A stretch of DNA of 46,554 bases from an uncultured Caryophanales bacterium (GTDB lineage: Bacteria; Bacillota_I; Bacilli_A; Izemoplasmatales; Hujiaoplasmataceae), in the NCBI GenBank assembly GCA_937958685.1, contig CALGNF010000140.1, positions 1 to 46,554 on the forward strand. The letters run 5' to 3'. Each line of letters opens with the position of its first letter. Position 1 is the first letter of the stretch. Positions 26,593 to 35,655 of the stretch are shown in pieces. Made by a program: the position numbers and the translations under genes. The notes under the pieces are model-generated. The model was not told the DNA's origin. It saw only the letters and a program-made list of their open reading frames with translations, and made no database searches.

Positions 26593-27815
26593 GTCAAGGC
26601 CTCCTTGACGGTCAATCCCTTGGCGGTGATGTCGATGGGCGCATCCGCCTGGACACTTAGGGCAACGGTTTTCGCTACCGCCTCGGCAATGAGTCCGTCA
26701 TAGGCGAAAGCCGCTTCGTATTTCCTGGCGGTCTTCAGCTCCGGCCTGATCACCGGATTCTTCGGAACATAGATGCTGCAACAATCCGAAAACGCGCGGT
26801 TGGAGATTTCCAGCGTGTCGATCGCCCGCGCCACGGCGATGATGTCCAGTTTGTCAAAAGCGGCGAGCGGCCGCATGATCAGGGCGTCGGTGACGTCCTG
26901 GATCGTCCGCATGCTTTCCAAGGTTTGTGAGGCGACCTGACCGATCGAATCGCCAGTGACAAGACACAGCCCCTTGGACGCTTCCATGAGCGAGGTGGCG
27001 ATCCTGATCATCATCCGCCGCATGATCGTGATTTGGTAGCCTTCAGGCACGTTGGCTTGCAGCGCCCGGTGCAGCGGCTCAAAGGGGACAAGTCGCAAAA
27101 CGATCGTCTCCGCCGGGGCGTAGCGTGCCAGTTTGGCGGTGATGTCGATCACCTTCTGGACCGCCTCGATTGCCGTGAGCGGAGTCGATTCAAAATGGAT
27201 CATCTCCGTTTCCAGACCCTTTTTCATGGCGAGAAAGGCGGCGACAGGCGAATCGATGCCGCCGGAGAGCAGCACCATGGCCTTCCCTGAGGCGGGGATG
27301 GGGAAACCGCCCAGTCCCTTGATTTGGCCGACAAACATGTAGCATCCGTCACGGCGCAATTCCAGATTCAGCGTCATCTCGGGGTTATGGACATCGACGA
27401 TCAGTTGTGGTACGTTTTGGAGGATCAGCCGGGACACGACCCGCGAGACTTCGGGAGAGGTCAGCGATAGCGTCTTGTCGGCGCGCTTGGTTTCGACTTT
27501 GAAGGTTGTTCTTCTTCCTTCCGTCATTTGTCCCACCAGCATGATCGCCGCCTTGGCGATCTCTTGGAAGTCGATCTCGGTCCGCGTGACCAGACTGAAG
27601 GAATAAAGGCCGGCGATGCGTTGCAGACGTTCAATAACCGGTTCGCAAGCGGTGCCGTGCAAAATCACATAGAAACGGTCATGGCGGAAATCGAATTCGA
27701 CGGGAAGATCTTTTAGTTTTTCCCGGACCCTCTCGTTGGCGATCCTCAGAAAGAATCTTTGATTTCTGCCTTTCAAAATCAAGTCGCCATAGCGGACGAG
27801 GATTTGTTCGTTCAT
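26589..27815 (-). CDS. thiI: tRNA 4-thiouridine synthetase ThiI
   Basis: Adenylates U8 of tRNA and inserts sulfur; in some bacteria it also serves thiamine thiazole synthesis. The 408-aa protein has an N-terminal ferredoxin-like/THUMP region and the PP-loop SGGIDSP at 184-190. The C-terminal SDCCSIYVPKNPVIRP block is also present. It lacks the rhodanese domain of E. coli ThiI, as in Bacillus. A cysteine desulfurase is therefore needed as direct sulfur donor. SufS at 38577 is the only one in the window. The start is ATG at 27815 behind GGGG. Confidence 0.95.
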   Translation of the reverse strand: MNEQILVRYGDLILKGRNQRFFLRIANERVREKLKDLPVEFDFRHDRFYVILHGTACEPVIERLQRIAGLYSFSLVTRTEIDFQEIAKAAIMLVGQMTEGRRTTFKVETKRADKTLSLTSPEVSRVVSRLILQNVPQLIVDVHNPEMTLNLELRRDGCYMFVGQIKGLGGFPIPASGKAMVLLSGGIDSPVAAFLAMKKGLETEMIHFESTPLTAIEAVQKVIDITAKLARYAPAETIVLRLVPFEPLHRALQANVPEGYQITIMRRMMIRIATSLMEASKGLCLVTGDSIGQVASQTLESMRTIQDVTDALIMRPLAAFDKLDIIAVARAIDTLEISNRAFSDCCSIYVPKNPVIRPELKTARKYEAAFAYDGLIAEAVAKTVALSVQADAPIDITAKGLTVKEALT

Positions 27816-27841
27816 GCGCTTACCCCTTTTCCCTGAAATCT

Positions 27842-27850
27842 ATTTTACCA
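27842..27850 (-). promoter_or_regulatory. Extended -10 promoter for thiI-GNAT-pepF
   Basis: TGGTAAAAT on the minus strand, 27 nt before the thiI ATG. It is back to back with the plus-strand promoter at 27858-27886, with 7 nt between elements, so the two may compete for polymerase. Confidence 0.5.
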
Positions 27851-27857
27851 CATTTCC

Positions 27858-27886
27858 TTGTGAATATGGCGGGATTAATTTATAAT
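27858..27886 (+). promoter_or_regulatory. Sigma-A promoter for the free-Met-sulfoxide reductase gene
   Basis: TTGTGA (27858-27863), 17-nt spacer, TATAAT (27881-27886). The predicted start near 27893 leaves a leader of only about 9 nt, with GGTG at its very 5' end. Confidence 0.75.
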
Positions 27887-27901
27887 GGTTGCGGTGATAA
27901 T

Positions 27902-28381
27902 GTGTTCAAACTCGATCTCAAGGCGCTTGCGCCAAGCGAACAGGAAGGCCTGTTCTTCAAGACTCTGGCGGGATATCTCGAATCGGGTCTGCCCCTGATG
28001 AGCAATCTGGCAAATGCCGCGGCGGTGATCGCCACTTTCCATCCCGAACTCAATTGGGTCGGTTTTTACCTTGAGCGGGACGGAGACCTTGTGCTTGGCC
28101 CATTCCAGGGAAAACCGGCGTGCACCCGCATCGCCTCGGGCAAAGGTGTTTGCGGCACGGCGATGGCGATGAGGCAGACGCTGCTCGTTCCCGACACCGC
28201 CAAGTTCCCCGGCCACATCGTCTGCGACAGCGATTCCAAGTCGGAGTTGGTCGTGCCGATCATCAAAAACGGCCGCGTCGCCGGCGTCCTTGACTTGGAC
28301 TCCCCGTTCATTGGCCACTTCAGCGAATCCGACCGGCTCCGCTTTGAAAAAGCGGTAATGATTTTGGTTGACTTTTTCTAG
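27902..28381 (+). CDS. msrC: Free methionine-(R)-sulfoxide reductase (GAF domain)
   Basis: Reduces free Met-R-sulfoxide, a repair step after oxidation. The 159-aa GAF protein carries the three family cysteines at C74 (KPACTRI), C84 (GVCGTA) and C108 (HIVCDSDS). Their spacing of 10 and 24 is the same as C84, C94 and C118 of the E. coli enzyme. An in-frame ATG at 27860 would overlap the promoter, so I take the GTG at 27902 with GGTG upstream, which also gives the usual family length. The rpsD promoter begins inside its 3' end. Confidence 0.92.
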   Translation: MFKLDLKALAPSEQEGLFFKTLAGYLESGLPLMSNLANAAAVIATFHPELNWVGFYLERDGDLVLGPFQGKPACTRIASGKGVCGTAMAMRQTLLVPDTAKFPGHIVCDSDSKSELVVPIIKNGRVAGVLDLDSPFIGHFSESDRLRFEKAVMILVDFF

Positions 28382-28396
28382 ACCATCCGCTATAAT
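28368..28396 (+). promoter_or_regulatory. Strong sigma-A promoter for rpsD
   Basis: TTGACT (28368-28373), 17-nt spacer, TATAAT (28391-28396). The -35 lies in the last codons of msrC. The expected start is near 28403. Confidence 0.85.
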
Positions 28397-28402
28397 ACTA
28401 CT

Positions 28403-28578
28403 TGCGCATGTAATAAAAAGCAGTTGTTTTCGAGTTGTTTTACAGCGAGACTGTTCCATCAAGCATGGTTTGCCAGTACTGTGAACTGCTTCACGGGAAC
28501 CCATCAAAACAGCCTCCGTATCCGTCTTGAGAACTCCTCGAACGATTACACGTAATCTTATGAAAAGGAGGACCATAT
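28403..28578 (+). ncRNA. Structured rpsD leader, candidate S4 autoregulatory RNA
   Basis: About 176 nt of leader with no reading frame. AAGCAGTT (28418-28425) can pair over 8 bp with AACTGCTT (28484-28491). GTTCC (28453-28457) can pair with GGAAC (28496-28500); the two helices interlock, a pseudoknot arrangement. CCTCC (28513-28517) and CTCCT (28534-28538) are both complementary to the ribosome site GGAGG (28567-28571). S4 controls its own mRNA leader in B. subtilis and E. coli, so the same is likely here. The fold is read by eye. Confidence 0.65.
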
Positions 28579-29178
28579 ATGTCGAGATTCACAGGTTCCA
28601 ACTGGAAGGTTTCCCGCCGTCTCAACTATTCCGTGTCCGAAACCGGGAAAGAGACCGCCAGACGCCCGTACGCTCCCGGACAACATGGACAAAAACGGGC
28701 CAAGGTATCCGAATACGGCACCCAGCTTCAAGAGAAGCAACGCGTCCGTTTCACTTATGGCGTCAACGAGAAACAATTCCGTAAAACCTTCAACGAAGCC
28801 AAGAAAATGCCGGGCAAACAGGGCGCCAATTTCCTGTTTCTGCTGGAGTCAAGGCTTGACAACCTCGTCTATCGCGCGGGTTTCGCCCGCACCAGACAAC
28901 AGGCTCGTCAGCTAGTCAACCACGGCCACATCATCCTTGACGGCAAGAAGGCCACGATCCCCTCGATCCGCGTCAAGCCGGGTCAGGTCATCGCTGTGAA
29001 AGAATCGTCGAAAACCGTTCCCGTGATCAAGGACGCTCTCAGCGCCGTCGTCAGCCGGATGGACTTCATCGCCTTTGATGAAAACAAGGGTGAAGCCACC
29101 TACGTCCGTCTCCCCGAACGCGCCGAGATCTTGCCCGAAATCAAGGAAAACCTGATTGTCGAGCTCTACAGCAAATAA
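28579..29178 (+). CDS. rpsD: 30S ribosomal protein S4
   Basis: The 199-aa primary 16S-rRNA-binding protein that nucleates 30S body assembly. It shows the N-terminal [17 protein letters not shown] and [10 protein letters not shown], then the S4 RNA-binding domain [14 protein letters not shown] with [12 protein letters not shown]. The N-terminal zinc cysteines of some S4 proteins are absent, so it is the C-minus (zinc-free) form. The start is ATG at 28579, behind AAAAGGAGG. Monocistronic, as in Bacilli. Confidence 0.97.
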   Translation: MSRFTGSNWKVSRRLNYSVSETGKETARRPYAPGQHGQKRAKVSEYGTQLQEKQRVRFTYGVNEKQFRKTFNEAKKMPGKQGANFLFLLESRLDNLVYRAGFARTRQQARQLVNHGHIILDGKKATIPSIRVKPGQVIAVKESSKTVPVIKDALSAVVSRMDFIAFDENKGEATYVRLPERAEILPEIKENLIVELYSK

Positions 29179-29183
29179 GCAGA

Positions 29184-29219
29184 ACACCCTGGTTCCAGTT
29201 TGAACCAGGGTGTTTTTTT
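29184..29219 (+). terminator. Terminator of rpsD
   Basis: A 12-bp stem ACACCCTGGTTC/GAACCAGGGTGT (29184-29195, 29202-29213) with a 6-nt loop and seven T. Confidence 0.95.
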
Positions 29220-29221
29220 GT

Positions 29222-29248
29222 AAAAAGGAAAACGCCCCGACGGGGCGT
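29222..29248 (-). terminator. Terminator of the S41 lipoprotein gene
   Basis: ACGCCCC/GGGGCGT (29232-29238, 29242-29248) with loop GAC, followed on the minus strand by TTTTCCTTTTT. It lies directly next to the convergent rpsD terminator. Confidence 0.88.
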
Positions 29249-29256
29249 TTCAAGGC

Positions 29257-30924
29257 TTATTCGTCCTCTTCGGACTTCATTTCTTGGATGACATTGTAGA
29301 AGGATTGCACGCTCGGAAAACGGGCGCGGATGCCGTCTTGGTAATAACGCATGCCCGCTCCGTGGAAATCGATCGGATAGTCGGTGGGCACGCCCTCCTC
29401 GACGGTCGTGAAGTCGGCGTAGGCCAGATTCATGTTGCTCGACATCTGCATCACGGCGCCATTCGGCAGAACCAGCGCCTTGACGGAGCAGGCGCCGCCG
29501 CCGCTTTGCGACCCGATCGTCTTGATGAGTCCCATGTCCTTGGCGAGCGCGGTCACCAGGTTCGCGGCGCTGTAGGTCGCTCCCGAGGTGATGAAGTAGA
29601 ATTCGGCGTCGATCGCCTTGTCGCCCTCGACGTCATAGGTGGCGGAGCTGCGCGCTCCGAGCGTCACGGTGTAGAGGGAGATGTCCTCATCGGTGATGTA
29701 GTTGAGCAAATGGAAGACGCCGGCGAGCACGCCTCCGCCGTTGCAGGCCAGGTCGATGACGACATATTTGGGTTCGGCTTCGCGGATCTCTTCCATTATC
29801 GGCTCAAGGTCGGCCTTGAATTCGATGTTGAACTCGATGATTTTGAGATAGGCCATGTCCTCATGGAAAGTCAGATCGAAATTCTTCCGGAAGAGGTTGC
29901 ACTCGCAGCCATAGTAGTTATAGGAATAATCAAGGATGAATTGCGGGTAATCGCCGGGATAGTCATACCCGGGATTTTGCCGGCCGTAGGAGATGATGCC
30001 CGTATGGAGGTCGGCGAACGAATCGGTGAATTCCGAAAAGGCGTACTCGAAATTGGGAGCGCCGTTGAAATAGTCCGCAGTGTAGGATTGGAACGAGCTG
30101 ATGCCCCTGTATTCCTTGAGGCCATAGAAATAATCGAACGCGAGTTCGAGGAACCGCCGCGATTCGAGTTCCATCGCCGGGGTCAGGTCGTTGTTCAGCC
30201 GGACGGCATCATAGACGTCGGCCGTCGAATTGCGGAGGTCGCCCAACTGATAGGTGTCGATGCCGTAGAGTGTGTCGCCGTTGTGGACGACATCGAACAT
30301 CGAGCCGGTTAGGAACAACCCTGCCAGAGACAGCGGAATCGTATACCTGATTTCCTCGCCGTCCTCGACGACATAGAAGCTGAAGCCGTATTCCCCGCAG
30401 GGGATCACCAGTTCGGGAAGTTCCTCCTCGGTGTAGCTGACGAGATTGAGTCCCTCGGAGAAGTCGGTTTCGGTCTCGCCCGAGAAATAATCAAAGGCGT
30501 CGACGTTGGGGGCGGAGACGGTCTCGGTGAGAAAATCGAAAACCACATAGGCTACAATCGAGTCTTCGGTGATGCCGTAATCCTCCTTCTCCTCCTCGGT
30601 ATAGAAGTATTCCGTCCAGACCCTTACCTGGTTGGCGTTTGGCTCGACCTGGGTGTTCTCATCGATGATGCCGATCAACAAGCCGATGAACTCCCCGATG
30701 TCGACATAGGGTAGTCCTTCCTTGCCGGGGTAATAGTAAAAGGAAATGGTCTCCACGGGCTCATCCTTGATGAACTCCGTCGAATAGTTGACAAACGCCT
30801 TCTCGGTTTTGGTGAAGGCCACTTCATCGACGGCAAGCGGCGCGGTGGTGGTGGTCGCCTCTTTGCAGGCGAGAAGCGAGATGGCGACAAATGCCATAAC
30901 CAAAAAACTGATGATTTTCTTCAT
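29257..30924 (-). CDS. Lipoprotein with S41-type (tail-specific) protease domain
   Basis: 555 aa from the ATG at 30924, behind GGGAGG. The frame also opens at 30939. The lipobox LLAC gives Cys20, then a short Thr linker. The N-terminal half (to ~300) is unassigned. The C-terminal half follows the S41 pattern: GIISYGRQNPGY, YVVIDLACNGGG (about 387-398), FITSGATYSAANLVTA with candidate nucleophile Ser452, and IGSQSGGGACSVK then LPNG. The Lys of CtpA-type enzymes is not in its usual place, so it resembles the IGxxSGG branch with a different general base. The likely role is cleavage of extracellular proteins or peptides. Confidence 0.82.
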   Translation of the reverse strand: MKKIISFLVMAFVAISLLACKEATTTTAPLAVDEVAFTKTEKAFVNYSTEFIKDEPVETISFYYYPGKEGLPYVDIGEFIGLLIGIIDENTQVEPNANQVRVWTEYFYTEEEKEDYGITEDSIVAYVVFDFLTETVSAPNVDAFDYFSGETETDFSEGLNLVSYTEEELPELVIPCGEYGFSFYVVEDGEEIRYTIPLSLAGLFLTGSMFDVVHNGDTLYGIDTYQLGDLRNSTADVYDAVRLNNDLTPAMELESRRFLELAFDYFYGLKEYRGISSFQSYTADYFNGAPNFEYAFSEFTDSFADLHTGIISYGRQNPGYDYPGDYPQFILDYSYNYYGCECNLFRKNFDLTFHEDMAYLKIIEFNIEFKADLEPIMEEIREAEPKYVVIDLACNGGGVLAGVFHLLNYITDEDISLYTVTLGARSSATYDVEGDKAIDAEFYFITSGATYSAANLVTALAKDMGLIKTIGSQSGGGACSVKALVLPNGAVMQMSSNMNLAYADFTTVEEGVPTDYPIDFHGAGMRYYQDGIRARFPSVQSFYNVIQEMKSEEDE

Positions 30925-30968
30925 AAACAATCCTCCCATTGTGATGATTTTACCATTTTTCCGGGGAT

Positions 30969-30999
30969 TTTAAAACAACAACCGGAAAAAAAGCCGGTT
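30969..30999 (-). terminator. Weak terminator after tpiA
   Basis: AACCGG/CCGGTT (30999-30994, 30985-30980 on the minus strand) around an 8-nt T-rich loop, then GTTGTTTTAAAA. The U tract is interrupted, so termination may be partial. Confidence 0.6.
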
Positions 31000-31018
31000 T
31001 CCCGACTGATTTCCTTGC

Positions 31019-31774
31019 TTATCTGACCGCGGCGGCGGCCATTTGGATGAATCCCTCTGGATCGAGGGAAGCCCCCCCGATCAGCGCCCCGTCGATGTTG
31101 GGCATCGCCAGCAGTTCGCCGATGTTGGCCGGTTTGACCGAGCCGCCGTACTGGATGCGGATCGCCTCAGACGTGGCGCGCCCGAACTTGGCGGCGATCA
31201 CGCCGCGGATAAAGGCGCAGGCCTCCTCGGCCATGGCCGCGGTGGCGGTCTTGCCCGTGCCGATCGCCCAGATCGGTTCGTAGGCAATCGCGAGCTGGCT
31301 CATCTCGGTAGAAGAGAGACCGGCAAAACCGGCATCGATCTGGTTTTGCAGGATCAGATTCGTCTGGCCCCGCTCACGTTCATCGAGATGTTCGCCGATG
31401 CAGACGATCGGTTTGAGCCCGTTGCGGAGCGCCGCCTTGATTTTAGCATTCACAAGCGCATCGGTCTCCTTGAAGATGTCCCGCCGTTCGCTGTGGCCGA
31501 TGATGACGTACTCGACATTGTAACTTTTCAGCAGTTTGCCGGAAACTTCGCCGGTAAAGGGGCCTTCGTCCTCGAAATGAAGGTTTTGGGCGCCGATCCG
31601 CAAATTGTCGCCCTGACGCTTGATGAGACAGTGCAGCAGCGGCGCCTGGGCGCAGACGACAGTATCGACTTGGCTGATCGGCGGCATTTCCGTCGAAACC
31701 TTGAGGATGAAGAATAGCGCCTCATCCCGCGTTTTGAACATCTTCCAGTTGCCGGCGATGATTGGTTTTCTCAT
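31019..31774 (-). CDS. tpiA: Triosephosphate isomerase
   Basis: Interconverts dihydroxyacetone phosphate and glyceraldehyde 3-phosphate. The 251-aa TIM barrel starts [15 protein letters not shown], with catalytic Lys in NWKM. It has catalytic His in IIGHSERR, catalytic Glu in [12 protein letters not shown], and the phosphate-binding [12 protein letters not shown] near the end. It is the last gene of pgk-XRE-HPr-tpiA, 9 nt after the HPr-like gene. Its ribosome site is AGGTGAT. Confidence 0.97.
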   Translation of the reverse strand: MRKPIIAGNWKMFKTRDEALFFILKVSTEMPPISQVDTVVCAQAPLLHCLIKRQGDNLRIGAQNLHFEDEGPFTGEVSGKLLKSYNVEYVIIGHSERRDIFKETDALVNAKIKAALRNGLKPIVCIGEHLDERERGQTNLILQNQIDAGFAGLSSTEMSQLAIAYEPIWAIGTGKTATAAMAEEACAFIRGVIAAKFGRATSEAIRIQYGGSVKPANIGELLAMPNIDGALIGGASLDPEGFIQMAAAAVR

Positions 31775-31783
31775 ATGATCACC

Positions 31784-32029
31784 TTATTCCAAGATGGTTG
31801 TGATGCTGGCGAGCGCCGCTTCGGCGTGTTTGCCGGCGGCGACCAGTTTGACGTTTTTTCCTTCGGGCACGGCCAGGCTCATCAGCCCCAGGATCGACCT
31901 GGCGTCGATCGTGACATGCTCGTAGACTAGCTTGATGTCGACATCGAACCGGCTGGCGGTTTGGACAATTCTGGCGGCGAGTTCCGCATGCAGTCCCGCT
32001 GTCGACTTGATCGTAAGCGTTTTTTCCAT
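31784..32029 (-). CDS. HPr-like phosphocarrier with altered active site
   Basis: An 81-aa HPr-fold protein. His14 matches the phospho-accepting His15 of HPr, and Ser45 in DARSILGLMSL matches the regulatory Ser46 site. The normal GIHARPA motif reads GLHAELA, so the conserved Arg17 and Pro18 are Glu and Leu. Arg17 takes part in phosphotransfer, so function as a PTS carrier is doubtful. A regulatory HPr (like Crh, which instead lost the His) is a reasonable alternative. No EI, EII or HprK is in the window. It lies between the XRE/cupin regulator and tpiA. Confidence 0.88.
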   Translation of the reverse strand: MEKTLTIKSTAGLHAELAARIVQTASRFDVDIKLVYEHVTIDARSILGLMSLAVPEGKNVKLVAAGKHAEAALASITTILE

Positions 32030-32056
32030 TGTGCTCTCCTTTAGCGTAGTCGCCGA

Positions 32057-32599
32057 TCAGAACATCGGCGGGGTGCTCACCCAAAGGACAACCGCCTTTT
32101 TCTGGGTCGCATTCTCCAAGATGTGGTTTTTGTTCGAAGCGTAGTAGAACGTCTGTCCCTTGGCGATCCTGAATCGGCGTTTGCCGATCTTGAGGATGAC
32201 CTCGCCCTCGAGAACATAGCCGAATTCCTCGCCGGCGTGGGCGTCGTCCTCATAGGCGATTCCCCCCGGCCTCAGTTCGATCAGGATCGGCTCCATTTCA
32301 TATTTCTGGGCGTTTGGGACAATCCATTTGATCTTGACGCCGTTTTGCTCGTCGATCTTCTCAAAGAATTCGCTTTCGGTGAAGACGACGATGTCTTCCT
32401 CATCATCGGCGAAGAATTCGGCGAGATTGGTGCCCAAGGCTTCCAGGATGTCCTGCAGCGTCGCGATCGAGGGACTGGCGATTCCGCGTTCAAGCTGGCT
32501 GATGAAACCCTTGGTGAGCTCGCTTCTGTCGGCCAACTCCTCCTGGGTCAGAGCGTTTTCCAGCCTGAGTTCCCGGATCTTCCTGCCGATGGCATCCAT
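32057..32599 (-). CDS. XRE-family regulator with C-terminal cupin
   Basis: A 180-aa regulator. Residues ~5-60 are a helix-turn-helix (IRELRLENALTQEELADRSE then GFISQLERGIASPS). Residues ~110-175 are a cupin_2 barrel (HAGEEFGYVLEGEVILKIG, then GQTFYYASNKNHILEN). This architecture is that of PuuR-type regulators, whose cupin senses a small ligand. In Bacilli such genes often neighbour polyamine transport genes, but here it starts 3 nt after pgk and is cotranscribed with glycolytic genes. It may sense a glycolytic metabolite (inference). Confidence 0.9.
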   Translation of the reverse strand: MDAIGRKIRELRLENALTQEELADRSELTKGFISQLERGIASPSIATLQDILEALGTNLAEFFADDEEDIVVFTESEFFEKIDEQNGVKIKWIVPNAQKYEMEPILIELRPGGIAYEDDAHAGEEFGYVLEGEVILKIGKRRFRIAKGQTFYYASNKNHILENATQKKAVVLWVSTPPMF

Positions 32600-32602
32600 C
32601 GG

Positions 32603-33823
<1,221 letters not shown>

Positions 33824-33859
33824 AATTACCTCCGATTTGTGGAATCAAATACCTGCTTC

Positions 33860-33865
33860 ATTATA
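33860..33865 (-). promoter_or_regulatory. Promoter -10 for the pgk operon
   Basis: A perfect TATAAT on the minus strand, 36 nt before the pgk ATG, preceded by an A8 tract (CAAAAAAAATAG). I see no convincing -35. Confidence 0.55.
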
Positions 33866-33929
33866 CTATTTTTTTTGGGAAAATGCCATCAAAATCGTCG
33901 CTCGCATCCGCGATGTAAACATTTTCCGC

Positions 33930-34340
33930 TTACATGCGATCCTGCAGCCCCTCATCGATCAGCCGGGCTTTTTCCATCAGCGCCGCGAAGGTCCGGCCTT
34001 TGGAAATCGTGAGCTTCATCCCGCTTGCGAAACGGAGTTCGAGCTCATTGCCTTTCCGTTTGCGACAACTGCAAAGCGCCCGCTGGTTGATGAGCAGGCA
34101 ATTTGGTGATCTCAAACCGACTACAGGCAAGAGCAGGTGCTCCGGATCGATATAGATGGGGATCCGGCTTTTGAAGGCGAACCGCCTCTGCACGCCTTTG
34201 AGCCGGCCTTCGAGGGTCGAGAGGTTATTAAGACACAAGCGGTTCAGATACCCGGAAAGCGATTGGTCGAAGGAAGTGATCCCGCCGTCGCAGGCGACCT
34301 CGATGAGCCCGATTTTCGTTCTTTTGATCCATTCAATCAT
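33930..34340 (-). CDS. ComK-family protein (competence regulator-like)
   Basis: 136 aa. The core FAFKSRIPIYIDPEHLLLPV, then GLRSPNCLLINQRAL, follows the ComK pattern (K.P.I.VDP...LFPT.S...P.CGWI). It is followed by the basic, FxxGxxLxL-like LRFASGMKLTISKGRTFAAL. ComK activates DNA-uptake genes in Bacillus and related species and binds AT-rich boxes. The protein is shorter than B. subtilis ComK (192 aa), mainly at both ends. I start at the ATG at 34340 behind TTGGTGAT; the frame opens further upstream (34508) over the ugpC end, which I reject. It is alone in its unit. Whether it controls competence is not shown by sequence. Confidence 0.68.
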   Translation of the reverse strand: MIEWIKRTKIGLIEVACDGGITSFDQSLSGYLNRLCLNNLSTLEGRLKGVQRRFAFKSRIPIYIDPEHLLLPVVGLRSPNCLLINQRALCSCRKRKGNELELRFASGMKLTISKGRTFAALMEKARLIDEGLQDRM

Positions 34341-34356
34341 TGCCATCACCAAGACA

Positions 34357-34365
34357 ACTATACCA
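34357..34365 (-). promoter_or_regulatory. Extended -10 promoter for the comK-like gene
   Basis: TGGTATAGT on the minus strand, about 17 nt before the start codon. The predicted leader is about 10 nt. Confidence 0.45.
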
Positions 34366-34398
34366 TGATGAAGCTGGTTTTCCGTTTGAAAAAATGTG

Positions 34399-34428
34399 AA
34401 AAAAACCGCCATCTTGAGCGGATGGCGG
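34399..34428 (-). terminator. Terminator of the MsmX/UgpC-type ATPase gene
   Basis: CCGCCAT/ATGGCGG (34428-34422, 34412-34406 on the minus strand) with a 9-nt loop, then seven U. Confidence 0.92.
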
Positions 34429-34438
34429 GAGAAAACGG

Positions 34439-35566
34439 CTATTGTTGCTGCGGCCTTTGATAATGTTTGGTGATCCGTTGTTCGGTCTCGGGATCGAAGA
34501 AGTGGCATTTCTCCATGTTGAAGGCGAGTTCGATTTTGTCGCCGATATGGAGATCGCTTCTGGCATCGACCTTGGCGATGATGTTGGTGTCGCCGATGGA
34601 GATGTGGATGTTCGTCTCGGCGCCGAGAAGCTCGGCGACATCGACGATCAGATTGGCGCGCGAATCGGCATATTTCTCCATGGAGCCGGCATCATCGTGC
34701 AAATCTTCGGGACGGATGCCCAGGATCACGGGCACGCCAATCAAGTCCTTGGCTTTCATGATCTCGAATTTTTCCTCGGGAACCTTGAGCTTCAGGCCTT
34801 CGACATGGAATAGCCCGTCTTTCTTGATCTCGCCGGAGAGGAAGTTCATCGCCGGTGTGCCGATGAAGCCACCCACGAACATGTTGTTCGGATTGTCGTA
34901 AATTTCCTTCGGAGCGCCGATCTGCTGGATGCGGCCGTCCTTCATGACGACGATCCTGGTCGCCATTGTCATGGCTTCGATCTGGTCATGGGTGACATAG
35001 ATCGTCGTGGTCTCGAGCCGTTCATGCAATTTGATGAGCTCGGCGCGCATCGCGACCCGGAGTTTGGCGTCCAAGTTCGATAGGGGCTCGTCCATGAGGA
35101 AGACCTTGGCGTCGCGGACGATCGCGCGTCCCAGGGCGACACGCTGTCTCTGACCGCCGGACAAGGCTTTGGGCTTGCGGTCAAGGTAGCCTTGCAGACC
35201 GAGGATGTCGGCGGCTTTCTTGACGCGGACTTCGATCTGGTCCTTCGGCATTTTTCTGAGTTTCAGACCGAAAGCCATGTTGTCGTAGACCGACATGTGG
35301 GGATAGAGGGCGTAGGATTGGAAAACCATCGCGATGTTGCGATCCTTCGGTGCGACGTCGTTGACGAGCACGTCATCGATGTAGAGCTCGCCGCGGGTGA
35401 TTTCCTCAAGGCCAGCCACCATTCTCAGCGTGGTGGATTTACCGCAGCCCGAGGGCCCGACAAAGACGATGAACTCCTTGTCCTTGACCTCAAGGGAGAA
35501 GTCGAATACCGCTTGAACGCCGTTTTCGTAGATCTTGTCAAGACTTCTGAATGATAATGTTGCCAC
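34439..35566 (-). CDS. Sugar ABC transporter ATPase, MsmX/UgpC type
   Basis: A 375-aa ATP-binding subunit that powers sugar importers. Walker A GPSGCGKST is at 37-45, the signature LSGGQRQR at 135-142, and Walker B FLMDE at 156-160. The C-terminal ~130 residues form the regulatory OB-type (TOBE) domain typical of MalK/UgpC. No permease or binding protein is nearby. It may therefore be a shared ATPase serving several importers, as MsmX does in B. subtilis (inference). The start is GTG at 35566 behind GGAGGT. It has its own promoter after the PucR-like gene. Confidence 0.93.
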   Translation of the reverse strand: MATLSFRSLDKIYENGVQAVFDFSLEVKDKEFIVFVGPSGCGKSTTLRMVAGLEEITRGELYIDDVLVNDVAPKDRNIAMVFQSYALYPHMSVYDNMAFGLKLRKMPKDQIEVRVKKAADILGLQGYLDRKPKALSGGQRQRVALGRAIVRDAKVFLMDEPLSNLDAKLRVAMRAELIKLHERLETTTIYVTHDQIEAMTMATRIVVMKDGRIQQIGAPKEIYDNPNNMFVGGFIGTPAMNFLSGEIKKDGLFHVEGLKLKVPEEKFEIMKAKDLIGVPVILGIRPEDLHDDAGSMEKYADSRANLIVDVAELLGAETNIHISIGDTNIIAKVDARSDLHIGDKIELAFNMEKCHFFDPETEQRITKHYQRPQQQ

Positions 35567-35609
35567 TGGTTACCTCCAAGGTTGTTGATGTGTTTGGTCA
35601 TCAATGAAA

Positions 35610-35637
35610 ATTATAAAACAAAACGCCGATTTCGCAA
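35610..35637 (-). promoter_or_regulatory. Sigma-A promoter for the MsmX/UgpC-type ATPase
   Basis: TTGCGA (35637-35632), 16-nt spacer and TATAAT (35615-35610) on the minus strand, just after the stop of the PucR-like gene. Confidence 0.7.
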
Positions 35638-35655
35638 ATGGGCAATCTGCACAAA

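Noticed and set aside
28382..28578. Small protein or tRNA in the rpsD leader
   Set aside because: No reading frame with a ribosome site and no cloverleaf; complementary segments fit a regulatory leader instead.
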